Assembly: GCA_008973525.1 (NCBI GenBank)
Contig: WACJ01000075.1
Coordinates: 558,001 to 622,000, forward strand
Direction of reading: 5' to 3'
DNA length: 64,000 nucleotides
Source of the DNA: Stenopsyche tienmushanensis
Lineage: Eukaryota; Arthropoda; Insecta; Trichoptera; Stenopsychidae
The notes beneath the pieces are model-generated. The model did not search any database, had not been told where the DNA came from, and saw nothing but the letters and a program-made list of their open reading frames with translations. Both the position numbers and the translations under genes were made by a program. Positions 13,608-25,390 of this stretch are shown piece after piece; position 1 is the first letter of the stretch, and the number at the start of each line of letters is the position of its first letter.

Positions 13608-13654
13608 CATCTCTCTCTATGAATAGTTATAACAACTATTCAGAGAGAGAGATG
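13608..13654. repeat. Near-perfect hairpin, 21-bp arms, 5-nt loop
   Basis: The left arm 13608-13628 begins CATCTCTCTCT and ends TGAATAGTT. The right arm 13634-13654 is its reverse complement with one mismatch (A at 13619). The loop is ATAAC. Flanks do not extend the pairing. It could be a small MITE core, a (CT)n-derived palindrome or a hairpin RNA; the sequence alone does not decide. Confidence 0.8.
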
Positions 13655-16518
13655 ACAGCTGGTGGAAGTGGCAGAAAGCTAAAGCTCTTGAAACGGAACC
13701 TGAAACCTGAACCCTACACCCCGACCCTCAAAAAGCAATTCCTCCGATATATGAATATTTGTCGAAAGATAAATTACTGAGTACTGAATTATTAAGAGAT
13801 GTTTAGGTGGTCACACACAGAATGCAAACGAAAGTTTCAACTCAACCATATTGGCTCCAAAGCACATTCTGGCTTAAAATGAATCGAGGTTGCGACATTT
13901 TTGGCTTTTACATTATTCAATTAAAGGAATTTTGCACTTGTAATGACTATGGATGAACTAAGAGTAATTGTTGACTCAACAGAGCTTTGATTATGTGCAG
14001 CAAATGGATGAGTAGCGCGTCAAACGATAGAATAGAAGCAGCGTTGTGGAGATCAAGGAAGCTCGGAAAGCTCGAAAAGAGGAGATTTAAGCTCAAAAGT
14101 ATGTGTATGAAGAAGGTGAAGGGTTGCTATATGGTGCTGGAATAACTAATTAACTGATAGGTAGTTTATACCATTTATTACTGCCTTAAATTTCTTGTTT
14201 TCGGTAATTATCTTTTCAAACGCATTTTTCTCGAAACCACTTTTTTTCAACTTTAATACACTCTAGTTTAAAAAGTTATAAACCATTTTTTTATATAAAT
14301 ATTTTTTATTTAAATATGATCTATGCTAACGTAATTTTGGGATTATTTTATTGTTTAAAGTATTTTTTTTATTGTAATAAAGGTGCAAAAAATAGTTAAA
14401 AAATCATACTATTTTGTTTAAACACTTCTCAAACATGTTTTTTTTTCTTTTCTTTTATCAGTCAAAACTTGTTTCATCTATTTAGAAATTATATTGTTAA
14501 TAATATTCAAATGTTATATTGAATTCAATTAAAAATTGTGATTAGCACATTGTACACACAGTAAACTCTAATGGCGACCCTCCATGGAAAACACCTTATA
14601 ACATGACTATTTCTGACGGAAATTACTCAAAAAAAATTCAGCTTTATTTTAAAATATCAAAAAGAATATAATCAAAGTTTAAACATATTCTAATTATTCT
14701 TTCCCTGTTAAAAAAAAATACAAAAAACGCTAAAAAATCTGCCTTCTAATGTGGTTTCACCCCTTATTAAAATCGTATAAATTAATGAAATAAACATAAA
14801 TATTATTCGATATCATTAAAATATAATATAAAAATGTACTTATATTGTATATCTCTCAATACAATGTTTTCCTTCTATCTCAGTGCAGATACATTTGTTT
14901 TCTTAGGCCATGATATTATCTAAAGTTAGCAAATAAAATTAGTATTAAAAAATATATACAAATTTCTCTCGGAGTGAGATTAAGGTTTATGTAAATTTTA
15001 CATGAAGACATAACAAAGACCCAACGAAGCCCCCTAATGAAAAATGTATGTTTATGCAGCCATAACCTGATTTTGATTAAAACTTATTTACGTTAAGGTA
15101 TAAAATTTCGTCTGTAAGTTTTCGTCCGTCAATAATTTAGAATAACAGCATCAATGTACAAAGTAATTAAAAATAATTTCAGACTCAACGTCGGAAGTAA
15201 ACCCCTTTTTAATTTAAATTCTTTCAATGTAAATTCATTCTGTTCTTCAATACCGACCCGAAAGAAGTCCCATTTGAACGTTTACGCTCGGTGACAAAAA
15301 GGGTGGAAAATGTGGCCTTTAATTGACACAAAAAATTAGATTTAAACAAACCTTTTTAATTTTTTTTCCTCGCACGTCTTTTACTTTTTGGATGACTGTA
15401 TTTGGAAAAGTTTTTCGCGGCGTTTTCCACCCGAGTAATAAAACAGGGCATGGCGTATGCGCGAATTTGCATACTTTAAATACTCTCCTCGTATATTATT
15501 TTCGAGGTAATATTTATTTTAAGCAGAAATCAAACATACTGTTTGTCTTTACGCTGTTTTACATTGTTTCAAAAAAGCAAACACAAGCGTTAACAGCACA
15601 AACATTAATCGCCGTAACGTCTCTGTAAAAAATGCGAAGCACTCGTTACGACGAAACAATTAAAAAATTACCCCGAATTCCGGTTGAATTTTTAGATCGT
15701 CCGGAAGGCCGGCGGAATTTATTATTTCGAATACGCCGTCGTTGATGTGAAAAATGTGTTTTTCAGGTCGTAATTGATATGGATCCGGATGAGGGGCGGA
15801 AACATATGGGATAATTTATATCTTTGCAAGATTTCATGCTCTTTGTTAGGATCCTTTAAGACACTAAAGCAAAACGGAAGGTCATGACGAATATAAAAGG
15901 AATTATTTTAAGTCTTACTCTAATCAATCTTCCCTTTATCGGATAGGAGAATAGGACACATGTCGAAATATATCTAAAAATTGGATCAGTTTTACCGATT
16001 TATATGTAACGGTCCGTTTGCTATCCTGATTAAATTTAAAAATCCGTGACTTTGTTCGAATATTATCCACTTTAATATATGGCAGGAGCATCCATCATCG
16101 TCGATCCATTTATGCATCGCACAAAATTATGCATTTCAGCAAAATGAAGCAATTCAGTATGAAAGGCGTTTGAAGAGTAAAAAAGCTCGTTTGAAAGTAA
16201 AAACTACTCTAGTATCTGTTAGCAAAGCTCTCTCGGTTTAATTTTATATTTAAGAGAGCATTTTTACATTGATTTTAAATTAATATGGATGAGATGTTGG
16301 TCATTTATTTTTGGATACAACGGCAATTATTAAATAGTGATGAAAGTCGAATTTACATCAAACGAGCTTAATAACGCAAATATTTTTTATGATTTGACAT
16401 AGCATAATCGACATACATATACAGGTCCTTCAATAGAAACCCTCAAAATGATATTATAAATGTAATATATTAAATATTATTATATAGTATATAAAATATA
16501 TTTTAAAATAATATATTA
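13655..16518. other. No recognisable gene
   Basis: AT-rich sequence. The plus-strand 101-codon frame at 15323-15628 has no known motif. A GC-richer patch at 15650-15800 contains TTTTTCAG followed by a 16-codon frame to a stop, not enough for a call. Confidence 0.5.
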
Positions 16519-17193
16519 AGGTGTCCCATAAGTTTCTTTCGTTTTCATATTAAGAAAAATATAAACAATAATTTGTATTACATCAAAATTTATTGAATAA
16601 TATACAACCCATTCTGTTCTATAATCTTTCTCCATCTCTCCAGAAGCCTCATAATGCCTTCTTGCCAAAATTTCCCAGGTTTGTTGACAAAATATTGCTC
16701 AAGGTACGTTTTTATATCATTTTTTGAATTAAAATTTTTACCACGTAAATAATTTTTAAATGAAAGAAATAAATAATAATCGGAAAGAGCAATGTCCGGA
16801 GAGTATGGAGGATGAGGTAAAACATCCCAGTCAAATGATAATAATTTATTTCTGACGAGCAAAGTCACATGAGGCCTGGCGTTATCGTGATGAAAAACAA
16901 CACCCCGTCTGTTCACTAATTCTGGCCATTTTCTGGCAATCGCATCATTTAGATTGTCTAGTTGAAAACAATATTTTGTTGAATTGATCACTTTACCTTG
17001 CTGAAGTAGTTCATAATAATCTACCCCTTTCTAGTCCCACCAAATGCATAGCAAAACTTTTTTGGATTATGGACGGATGTTCGTGGAATTTCTAACTTGT
17101 TAGCTATTTTGCGAACAGTATATCGCGGGTTTTCTTCAGCCATGGCTATGATTAGATCTGTGTTCATTTGCAAAAGACACTTGTGGGACAACC
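16519..17193 (-). mobile_element. Internally deleted mariner element with both ends
   Basis: TA dinucleotides flank the element at 16517-16518 and 17194-17195. The left end AGGTGTCCCATAAGTTTCTT and the reverse complement of the right end GGTTGTCCCACAAGTGTCTT are imperfect inverted repeats. Length 675 bp, against about 1.3 kb for a full mariner. Confidence 0.85.
16590..17167 (-). pseudogene. Mariner transposase, internally deleted
   Basis: From ATG at 17167 the N-terminal part reads AEENPRYTVRKIANKLEIPR, the helix-turn-helix DNA-binding segment. It then jumps to LCIWWD-stop-KG, the first catalytic Asp block, so the linker and second helix-turn-helix region are lost. From 16991 to 16590 the frame is open for 133 codons. 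It contains RRGVVFHHDNARPHVTLL, HPPYSPDIALSDYYLF and a normal mariner C-terminus (FWQEGIMRLLERW...NGLYIIQ). The HHDN Asp and the SDYYLF Asp are separated by 34 residues, as in D,D34D mariners. The catalytic half looks recent, but the deletion and stop make the protein non-functional. Confidence 0.9.
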
Positions 17194-20100
17194 TAATACG
17201 AAGAGAGTCCCAAAAGTATCCGACCTAAGGTATAGATAATGGTTGTTGTTTGGTTGATAATGGTTGTTGATCATTAAAGTAGTTTAGGGGTTTATTCCTT
17301 AAAACGCTGCAAAAATCCCTAAAATAGGACGAAGTTGCCACAAGATATGTGTGTCCATTCGGTCCGCTTTTCGGACCGCTAACATTACGAATGAGCGCCT
17401 CGCGATTTGACGCCATACCTGAACATGTCTACAGAATGATCACGAACTCTCATTACAAAACAAGGTTGTCCGAAGAAGACTGATCGGATGAATTGTTTAA
17501 ATTTTACAATCGGTCGAAAACATTGTTGTTTTTATTTATTGCGGGCTTATGCTGGGTGGGGCGGCGCAATATTTAAACGATAACAAAGGAAAAAGAGGGA
17601 TTAACTTAGTATATATTATATGGTAAAATGTTCAAGTAAAATAAAAACCATGTGCAACTCTCGACTGGGTCGGTATTCGGTGTTTTGCGCCCGTGGTGGG
17701 CGCCTGCTTTGCCACCCCTTTGTTACGGAATTTTGATTTTCAAGGTTTCTGACTTGAAAACCCCCTCAAATGGTATTTAAGCACGTATTGATGTAATAAA
17801 ATTTTATTGGCATTATCGGAGTGTTCAGTGTCGACTTTGTATGGTAGAATTTAAAATTCACCATATTTTCTATAGACACAGTCGAAACTTCTATGTTTTT
17901 CTTTATATACATTATAATTTTATCGTATATATTATGCGATGAAAGACATACAATATCAACCATATTAAATGAGTATTTTTAATAGCTCAAACAAAATAAG
18001 TTGGGCTACGTTTAACTTATGCAGCCAAATAGTTTTTTAACTGATGTACTTAAAAAGCTTAAAATATTGGCAAAGATACATCTTAAAGTCTTGAAAAGAT
18101 AAAGTATAGAATTGCTCAAAAGTTAGCAAAACATCACCAAATTGATGTTATTTTTATTGAAACATTTAAAATCTTCAATCCTTTTAATGCAAGAATTTAG
18201 TACCTCGTCAGCTTAACATGGGATTTACTTTATAAGGTAAAGATAAGTTGTATTGGCCATTTATTTTGGCCAATAAAATTGGTGATAAATCTGTATGTAC
18301 GACAATTTACGACGAAAAAGAGTTGCTAATAAATTAGCTTAATCTTCGACTAATTTATTTTATTGCTGGTAATAACGAAATGGCGAATAAATGCGAATAA
18401 AAAATATTTGCTTGGTAATCTATGACTTGACCTCTGGCTTACTATTTTACCTGTCAGTTTGGATGCGCGCGCATCTTCTTTTCGTATTGTAATATTGATT
18501 TTTTTAAAATGTTTTGTAGCATTCCAGCGAATGAGCTTTTGATGATTTTAAACACAGTTTAAACAAATGACCAAAATTATCAAAGTCCACTCATGAATAA
18601 GCCTGTTGTACTTGGTCGTTTGATATTGACTATTGTTAATTCAAAAGACAAAATTTCATCTGCATTGATCTTGGTTGGGAAAAAAATCGTCATTCAAATC
18701 AATTTAAAAGATTGAATTTATCTTTAACATATTTCCGATCGATAATCTTAATCTAAGCTTTGTTTGATATCCTGATCCTGAAAGGATAAATAATGAAACG
18801 ATAATTTAAGTAGCTTAGGGCCACCAATAGGCCATTAATTCGCAACAATCTTAAAATACAATCTTCAAAATTCATATTCAAATATTCTTATCCTTTTTTA
18901 ATCATATTAGGAAATCTCTGAGAAACCACTACATAAAAAGCAACTATCCCTAGAAAAAATCTTGGAATGGAATGGACCCATGGAATGTTCACGAAATTGT
19001 CATGTCTTGAGCTCTATTACTAAAGGCATTTAATGATTTACTGATGTGCCAAACATGTATGTGCTATTTGTTAATGATGTTGTTCCATTATCAACAATTT
19101 GCCTTTGACTGGTGAATTTCAACGTAGACGAGCTTAATTAAACTCCCAGCCTCGATCTGAGAGCTTTAATTGTCGTCACCGAAACGAATGCCGATATTTC
19201 GAATCGACTAATGAAACGAAATACAAATATTTGGCCCTAGAGAGTCTCATTTGGTCCAGGAATTTATAACAAATGCAAAGTAAAATAATGATCATGGTTG
19301 AACAAGAGGGAAGATGGATATCGGCAATGGCATAAAGTTGGTCCATTAATACTTTCGAAGAATTACAGTTCATAAAATGCTCGCTTAGCCAAGCTATTAG
19401 TCGAACAATTAATCAATGCTTTGTTGAGCACTGAGGAATCAGACTGAGGCTTCTTCGTGACTTAATAGTCTCAGTATTGTATAAGAGCCGACAAGGATTT
19501 CCATTGTTTCACGAGAGCCTCCCTGAATCTAAATAGAACTCCCATGACGTACTTAACCGGAACTTGAGAGTGGAAAGTTCGGTTTCTTGTTGACGTCGGT
19601 CAAGTTTCTCCAACAATGGGATGCTGCGGTTGATCTTCGGTCAGTTACAGTAAATATATCGGACAAACCTCGGCCTATTATATTTATACGATATTACCAA
19701 CACGCCCATAATTAAATTCGCTTCAAATTTTGATACTTTGTACCTGATTGAATAAATAATTTTTAGCTAATATTTGAGATCTAAGCCGCTCTAATACAAC
19801 AAGAGCCTTTCATAAATAACGAAGGGTTTCATATAATATAATGAATACCCGAACATGTTCTTTTGTGCTGGAGTAATATGGGTCGTTCACAAAATTACAT
19901 CTTGTTTCTTATTATTATACTATAGTCGAAATTTTAATAACTCACTTTTAATAAAACATGTATGTTTTGTATAATTTTAAAGCAAAGAGATTATTTATCC
20001 ATCAAAGTAGAAAAAAAAAAAATAATACTCTTCAATGTAATAACCCAACAACTCCTAACAATTTAATTTAATTGATTCAATCCCCAAAGATAAAAAATGT

Positions 20101-22149
20101 TATCATTTTACCATCGAAAAAGCATTTCAGAAAGAACCAAGAACTGGAATATAAATATAGTGATAAAAACATAAAACATTGGTTGCTTAGTTGAGTAAAA
20201 TTTATTAATAAGAACTAAATATAATGTAATGGAAAATCGACTTAAATGAAAAATAATCTGCTATTTTACAAATTATTACAAAACTAATCATTAATGTCGT
20301 CATATTTTGCGCAAATTTCACTAGTTGGAAAAGCGGACAGGACTTTAGAAAAAGCTTTTTCCGGTAGGCACTATGGGTGATTGATCTTCTTTACTCCGCG
20401 GAAGACGTCTTTCGCTCGATTGGATAAAACTTGCAAATATTTGCCTAATTTTTTTGTACGGCAAAAGCAGAAAAACCTTCGCAGGAAACGTCTGGAAAAA
20501 TTTTCACCGCCTTCATGTAAACCTCCAGGGGAAATTCAAAGAAACGACGCAAAAAAACCGCAAGGAAGAAGAAATTCTTTGAAAAAATAATGAACGAAAG
20601 AAATGCCCTCGAACATAACATTGATATCGATTTTAAGACATGAGGGATTGTTCGAACATGAAAATAAATACTTAGATGCCTAATATCACGGTCATATTTC
20701 GACACAGTGAAAAATCTTCTATTTTCACAATTCCCGCAAAAAAATCATTTATAATTTTTGAAAGGCACGGAAAAAAATTAATTTATACATAAATTATGCA
20801 TTAAAGAGATCCGCTTTAAAAACCCTTTTAACACTCTTATCCATTAAAGAGATTATCCTGTGATGTATAACCCTTTGTTTCGCTGGTTAATTTTTAATAT
20901 ATCTTTCAATTATGTCGCTTTAAATGGGCTTAAATACATGCGCACAGAATTCTTTAAGAGCCTTCATAATTGTTAGAAAAATGATATAAATTCTGTATTA
21001 AAATATTTTATGTATCTTATACAAAACTTCATATAAATCATAGTTCTCAATGGGCGCAAAGTCAAATTTACATAGATTTATTATTGCATATTTGCATTAC
21101 TTTTGAGAAATAACCATGAAGTTTTATCCAAATTTTGCTTCCATTTTTAATTACAATGTTCCATCCTAAGCAATTCATATAATGCAGCACTAACGCATCG
21201 CAAAGCCTTAAGCTGGAATATTTCATGCATACTTAGGGGATGACGAGGGGATGCATTTCATTTAACGGGTATTCTAAACCGTTTCAAAATATAATATAAA
21301 TATTTTTATTTTATACACAGGGGTAAAATTTAATTAAGCTATCTTCCGATGTAATCTAATGTAGTATGATATCCCACATGGAATTATGTGTTGGATTATC
21401 AACATTACGTCGGAATAAATGGAATTGAACTATCTACATTGAAATTGGGGGTGAATAAAAGAGATAGAGTGGGACGTTATTTAAAAGTTGGAATAAAAAA
21501 AATAAGGGGCGTTGTAAACGTTGGCTTAAAACGGAGGCATTCGAGATGTAGTTAAGAACAATGTGTATACGGGGGCATGTGATGTGGGATCCACATTTGT
21601 ATTCTGGAAGTAATAGCCAAGCACTTGGAGCTGAAGAAGGGCGAAGGTCATTCTGAAAGATTAAAGAAGCCTTTTCAGCCGCTATCATTGCTTCATAAGC
21701 TCTCTCGTTTATACGGTACTGAACCAGTGGCGCAGAATGCTTCAAGCACATCACGTTTAAGCATTAAATTCAAGGCTTTTTATTTATTTTTAAATAAAAA
21801 AATATGTCTTAATAGTATTTAAATCGAATATTTAAAATAAATTATCATTACGTTTAATATTAATAAATTATATTCATTGATTGGGGTTGTTTAGATGATG
21901 GTTTCTATTTTATACCTAAGTATATGTATGATCAACACCCCTAAATTTTAATAACATTATCAATTAATATTTAATGTGTAATTATGAGTATTTATGATCA
22001 TATTAAATTATTGAAAGCGCCTGTAGTTAAGCAAGAACGAAAAGGTTTAGCTCCTCGCAAACATTTTACCTGCGGTTTTCTCTCCGCACGCCTTGTTGTT
22101 ATTAGATTATATGCTTTGTTATGTACACATATATATTTTTAATATTATT
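17194..22149. other. No recognisable gene
   Basis: At 17231-17270 the phrase AATGGTTGTTG is tandemly duplicated. Around 17340-17400 a 63-codon minus-strand frame (17225-17416) includes a GGTCCGCTTTTCGGACC hairpin; I do not recognise it. The downstream receptor exons (end of amino-terminal domain, ligand-binding domain) should lie on the minus strand here or further left, but I could not identify them. The 106-codon minus-strand frame at 21434-21754 has no known motif. Confidence 0.5.
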
Positions 22150-22164
22150 ATCACGCATGCCCAT

Positions 22165-22200
22165 GGGTTTTGCCTGCAGGCTCCATGGGATGAGAAGGTT
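22165..22200. repeat. Nested palindromic sequence
   Basis: CCCATGGG, then the 8-bp palindrome CCTGCAGG, then CCATGGG form an imperfect palindrome of about 30 bp. The sequence to about 22280 is clearly less AT-rich than its surroundings. It may be the end or a fragment of a repeat family; no partner was found in this window. Confidence 0.45.
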
Positions 22201-22418
22201 GTAGAACACCTCAAACCCTCTATGCTACCGCAAGTACTTCCCTTCCGTAGCGGTGAACATAAGAGCGCCATAAGCTCGACATACATCACGTTTGTTACTA
22301 TACAGTGACATAATACATGATTAAAAATGATTGAAAATCCCCCTAATATAATATTATTCTAAAAGGATTTGCTTCCCGACAGGCGACCCGATCATTAATC
22401 TATATTTGTTGAACTCAC

Positions 22419-22590
22419 CTGACAAACTCGCTAGAAAATTGGTCGAAATTTTTGGGCGGATGCTCCGTCCAACAGCTGGCAGAGGTTGAATCCCGCAATA
22501 GAGCCTTCGCAGATTCTTCTTCAGGACGTGACAGCACCTTTCTAAGGGCTGAGTTCAAGGCACGAACCGCCCCCCGGATCACCTGACGGT
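22419..22590 (-). CDS. Nmdar2: NMDA-type glutamate receptor subunit 2, internal exon (end of second lobe of amino-terminal domain)
   Basis: A 172-bp exon with acceptor TTTGTCAG and strong donor AG|GTGAGTTC. Its first two bases (AC) complete the G left by the previous exon to give Asp, so the join reads ...LRPIPMKT-D-RQVIRGAVRALN. It then continues through a charged stretch to SCWTEHPPKNFDQFSSEFVR. The amphipathic helix after the GLLALRP strand and the Ser-Cys-aromatic motif about 40 residues later occupy the same positions as the second-lobe helix and its conserved Cys in GluN2 subunits. That Cys pairs with a first-lobe Cys in known structures; its partner would be in an exon not seen here. 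The exon ends in phase 2. The next exon, leading to the ligand-binding domain, was not recognised between here and position 1. Confidence 0.92.
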
Positions 22591-24359
22591 CTGACAAATT
22601 ACAACGAATCATTTTAAATCGTCCTCGATATTTCACGACACACCGAACAAAATAAATAGCAATTTATTTGCTCAAAAATTAATTCTTTTTTATACAAGCA
22701 AAAAAATTGTAATGTGATACAAGCAAAACTTATTTTATCTAAAAAAACAACAAGATTTATTAACATATTTAAGGCAATCGTATATTAACCTTCAGCAAAC
22801 GAATGCCGCTAAATTTACCAACAAATTTTGTGTTTTTCCTCGATTAATTTTCAATTTAGCTACAGTGACTTTAGAAAATAATATCAGCTCACAAGGTTTC
22901 ATTTTAACGAAATATTCCACTCGGAATTCCATCTTTGAAAACTCGATATTTTTTTCAAAATTTCATTGAATATGTAATATTGTAGAACACATTTTATATA
23001 TATTAATTGGATATTTTCTTAATAATTGATGATTGATGAAATCTAATATTTTGGGGAGGGGGTATAATTTATTTTACAATATAAAATGGACGTTGATTTA
23101 CATAATTGACAAAAATGTTTGAAATGATATAGTACCTAAAATTATTAATCAAATCAATGAAATATGTAGACTACAATGAAAAATATTTAACTTTCCAATA
23201 GCATTAATATTGAATGCTACTGAAATGAATTTACTTAATAAAACCCTACATGCTTCATACTATCCTCTAAATTAATAGAGTAGAAAGCAATCGAAAAATA
23301 TAAGGTTTATCAATATAAATCCTTTGGGATGGTATCAATTTGCTATGATATATTGTATCTAGATTGATACTAAATCATTTTTATTTGAAAATATTCTCAA
23401 ATTGAAGCGCTTTTAACCATATAAATAATGGTAAAATTGGTTAATATCAAATTAAATATAATAAAATAGAAATTTTCTAAGAAGAATCTAATGTACATAT
23501 TTGTTAAATAAAAACAATCCAAATTATTAATAATATACTGTTTTTAATAACAGTGAGATTTTTTGTTATACTTCAATGGACATTCATTTTCAAAAGCAAT
23601 AAATAGATTGTGGATGTGGATGCAAAAGTTGATTGATGGCAAGAAACTAAAATAATAAGTATTAAAAAAGAACCTTCGTTTATGCAAATTTTGATTCATA
23701 AGAACTAATCGATCATTTTATTTTAATAATATTTTAATTAAATAAAAAGGTATAGCATATGTTAAATAAATGCGTTTGAGTAAAAATAAAATTTAACGTG
23801 TTTTTTGTGTGAATAAAGTTAACAGCTTAACGACCGCGGACTCGTATTTGAGTCTTTGAAAAACTTTGGTTTCTGTCCGTGGACTCTTATATACGTCTAC
23901 GTCATACATTCCATTCTATTGAAAAACTATTGGGTTACTAAAATACCTCAAGTGGTTTACGAAATATAGTGAATTTAGTGAAATGGTAGTTTTTTTGCTT
24001 TTCTTTCTGCAAAATCGCCAAAATCGGCAAAAATTTTTTAAAAAACATGCGGTCGTTAAGCTGTTAAAATGATGAAATGCACAGATCTGTGCGCCCGGTA
24101 TTTATAAAGTTATGAATAGATTTTATTAATTATTAATAAGAGCAAGAAAAATAGGTTTAATTTTATGTTAAATTCTATTGAATTTGTTATCGATTTGTCC
24201 TATAAAAATGTCAAATCAAGTATTATATCAAAAGTGAATGATTCAATTTGGATTGATTTCTTTAAAAAAAATATTTAGAATGATGTCTGCGCATGCGCAT
24301 TTCTTTTCAAATGTAAGTTTCTGATGGTACCGAGTAAAATTGGAAGAGATTGGGCTCAC
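22591..24359 (-). other. Nmdar2 intron (1.77 kb) containing a MITE
   Basis: The donor is GTGAGC and the acceptor is TTGTAATTTGTCAG. Apart from the piggyBac-type MITE at 23819-24067 it is low-complexity AT-rich sequence. Confidence 0.75.
23819..24067. mobile_element. piggyBac-type MITE (TTAA-flanked, 241 bp)
   Basis: The sequence between TTAA at 23819-23822 and TTAA at 24064-24067 starts CAGCTTAACGACCGC and ends with its exact reverse complement, a perfect 15-bp terminal inverted repeat. TTAA target duplication is the hallmark of piggyBac-superfamily transposition. Just inside the left end are two near-repeats of GGACTC(G/T)TAT, a common subterminal arrangement in such elements. It is too short to code for a transposase. 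It lies inside the 1.77-kb Nmdar2 intron. Confidence 0.8.
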
Positions 24360-25390
24360 CTGTTTTCATGGGTATGGGTCTCAAAGCCAAAAGACCCACA
24401 GGGAAGACATCCAGCATGCTCGTATTGACGGAGGCTTCGGCGCCCTCGACCTTTGCCGAAGGCCTATTGTAGGACCAAAGCCTCTCGGTCCTCTTCTCGG
24501 CGAAGTGGACATCGCTCATGCTCGACGTCTTCCCACTACTCAAAGGGCTTAATTTACTGAACACACTAAGGTTGTGCGCCGTAGGCCTCACATTTAAATT
24601 AGTATCGACAAACTTAACACCGTAGCCTGGGCTCTTAACGCTATTTAAATAGTCGCCTCGCTCACCTCCGCGAACTTGAGCGTCCTTTATGTACAATGCG
24701 TCTTCGTTATAATTATTGTGCTCGTCGCGATTTAACAATAAAGACTTATCATTATATATAGTATCGGTCGTCTTCGTATTTTGAGTTATGTGCTTCAATG
24801 CAATTTTAGAACTTTCAACGCCTTCATTTTTATTAGTATTTATAAAATCGCTTTGCTTAACGTTACGGCTAGCATTAAAACTAATAATATCACTTTGGCC
24901 TTCGTAGAGTCCGTTTTCGCCTAGGCGCGATCTTCTTATGTCTTCGTTCCTACTATCGTCTATAAGCGCCCCTTTAGCGTCGCCGACGACGCTCACGTTA
25001 AAAACTGAATCACTGAAATTAACCACTTCGCTGGTGTTGATTGTCCTTAAATCTAATTCTCTCTTGAAACGTTCAGAGTCTTCGTCTCTTTTCCCCGACG
25101 AGTGTCTTTCTCTGTGGTCTGCGGCGTGCTTCTCTCCTTTGCTTCGTCGCTCGATCTCCATTTCTACGAGGGCATCCGGTCCTAGAGGAGCTTGCGATCC
25201 CGAGTTGTTCATCAATTGTGAAGATTGCCGGATTTCATGCATTGTCGAAGTTGTATCTATCCAAAGCCACACGAAGTGGCCGTCGAGCATGTTGAGGCGC
25301 TTACCCTGCTGAAGGACGCCTTGCGCCATTGAAGCGTCGCTCAGGAGGATTATGACTCCCCTCGTAGAACGGGATACATCTGCAAGTCGT
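24360..25390 (-). CDS. Nmdar2: NMDA-type glutamate receptor subunit 2, large exon with a ~280-residue insertion in the amino-terminal domain
   Basis: A 1031-bp exon, acceptor AAATTTTCAG at 25391-25400, donor CAG|GTGAGC after 24360. It opens with RLADVSRSTRGVIILLSDAS, followed by a helix and GHFVWLWIDT. This is the GluN pattern of hydrophobic strand, helix, then the 'Y-x-W-I' strand. Near its end MLDVFPVGLLALRPIPMKT matches the GluN2 'FP-x-GL-x-(S/A)' segment. Between them lie about 280 residues, polar, charged and Asn/Ser-rich, with no predicted membrane segment. Numbered from the internal Met at 25329, the insertion covers roughly residues 28-305. It has sequons at N41, N98, N104, N111, N152, N253 and N302, and an RFKR motif at 87-90. 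That Met is not a start: coding continues upstream to the acceptor in the same frame. One base is left over at the 3' end and pairs with the next exon. The frame stays open throughout, which argues for selection. A long open frame on the opposite strand (24938-25312) is a shadow. Confidence 0.92.

Noticed and set aside
15765..15815. TTTTTCAG followed by a short plus-strand frame ending in TAA, as a terminal exon
   Set aside because: Only 16 codons, no upstream exon and no recognisable protein.
17225..17416. Apparent similarity of 'SGP-x-SGP-x-GH' in this minus-strand frame to a plus-strand frame at 57410-57530
   Set aside because: Only about 60 bases at modest identity, partly due to a GGTCCG/CGGACC palindrome; not enough to claim a shared element.
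24938..25312. 124-codon plus-strand open frame
   Set aside because: It is antisense to the large receptor exon, whose minus-strand frame has clear homology and splice sites.
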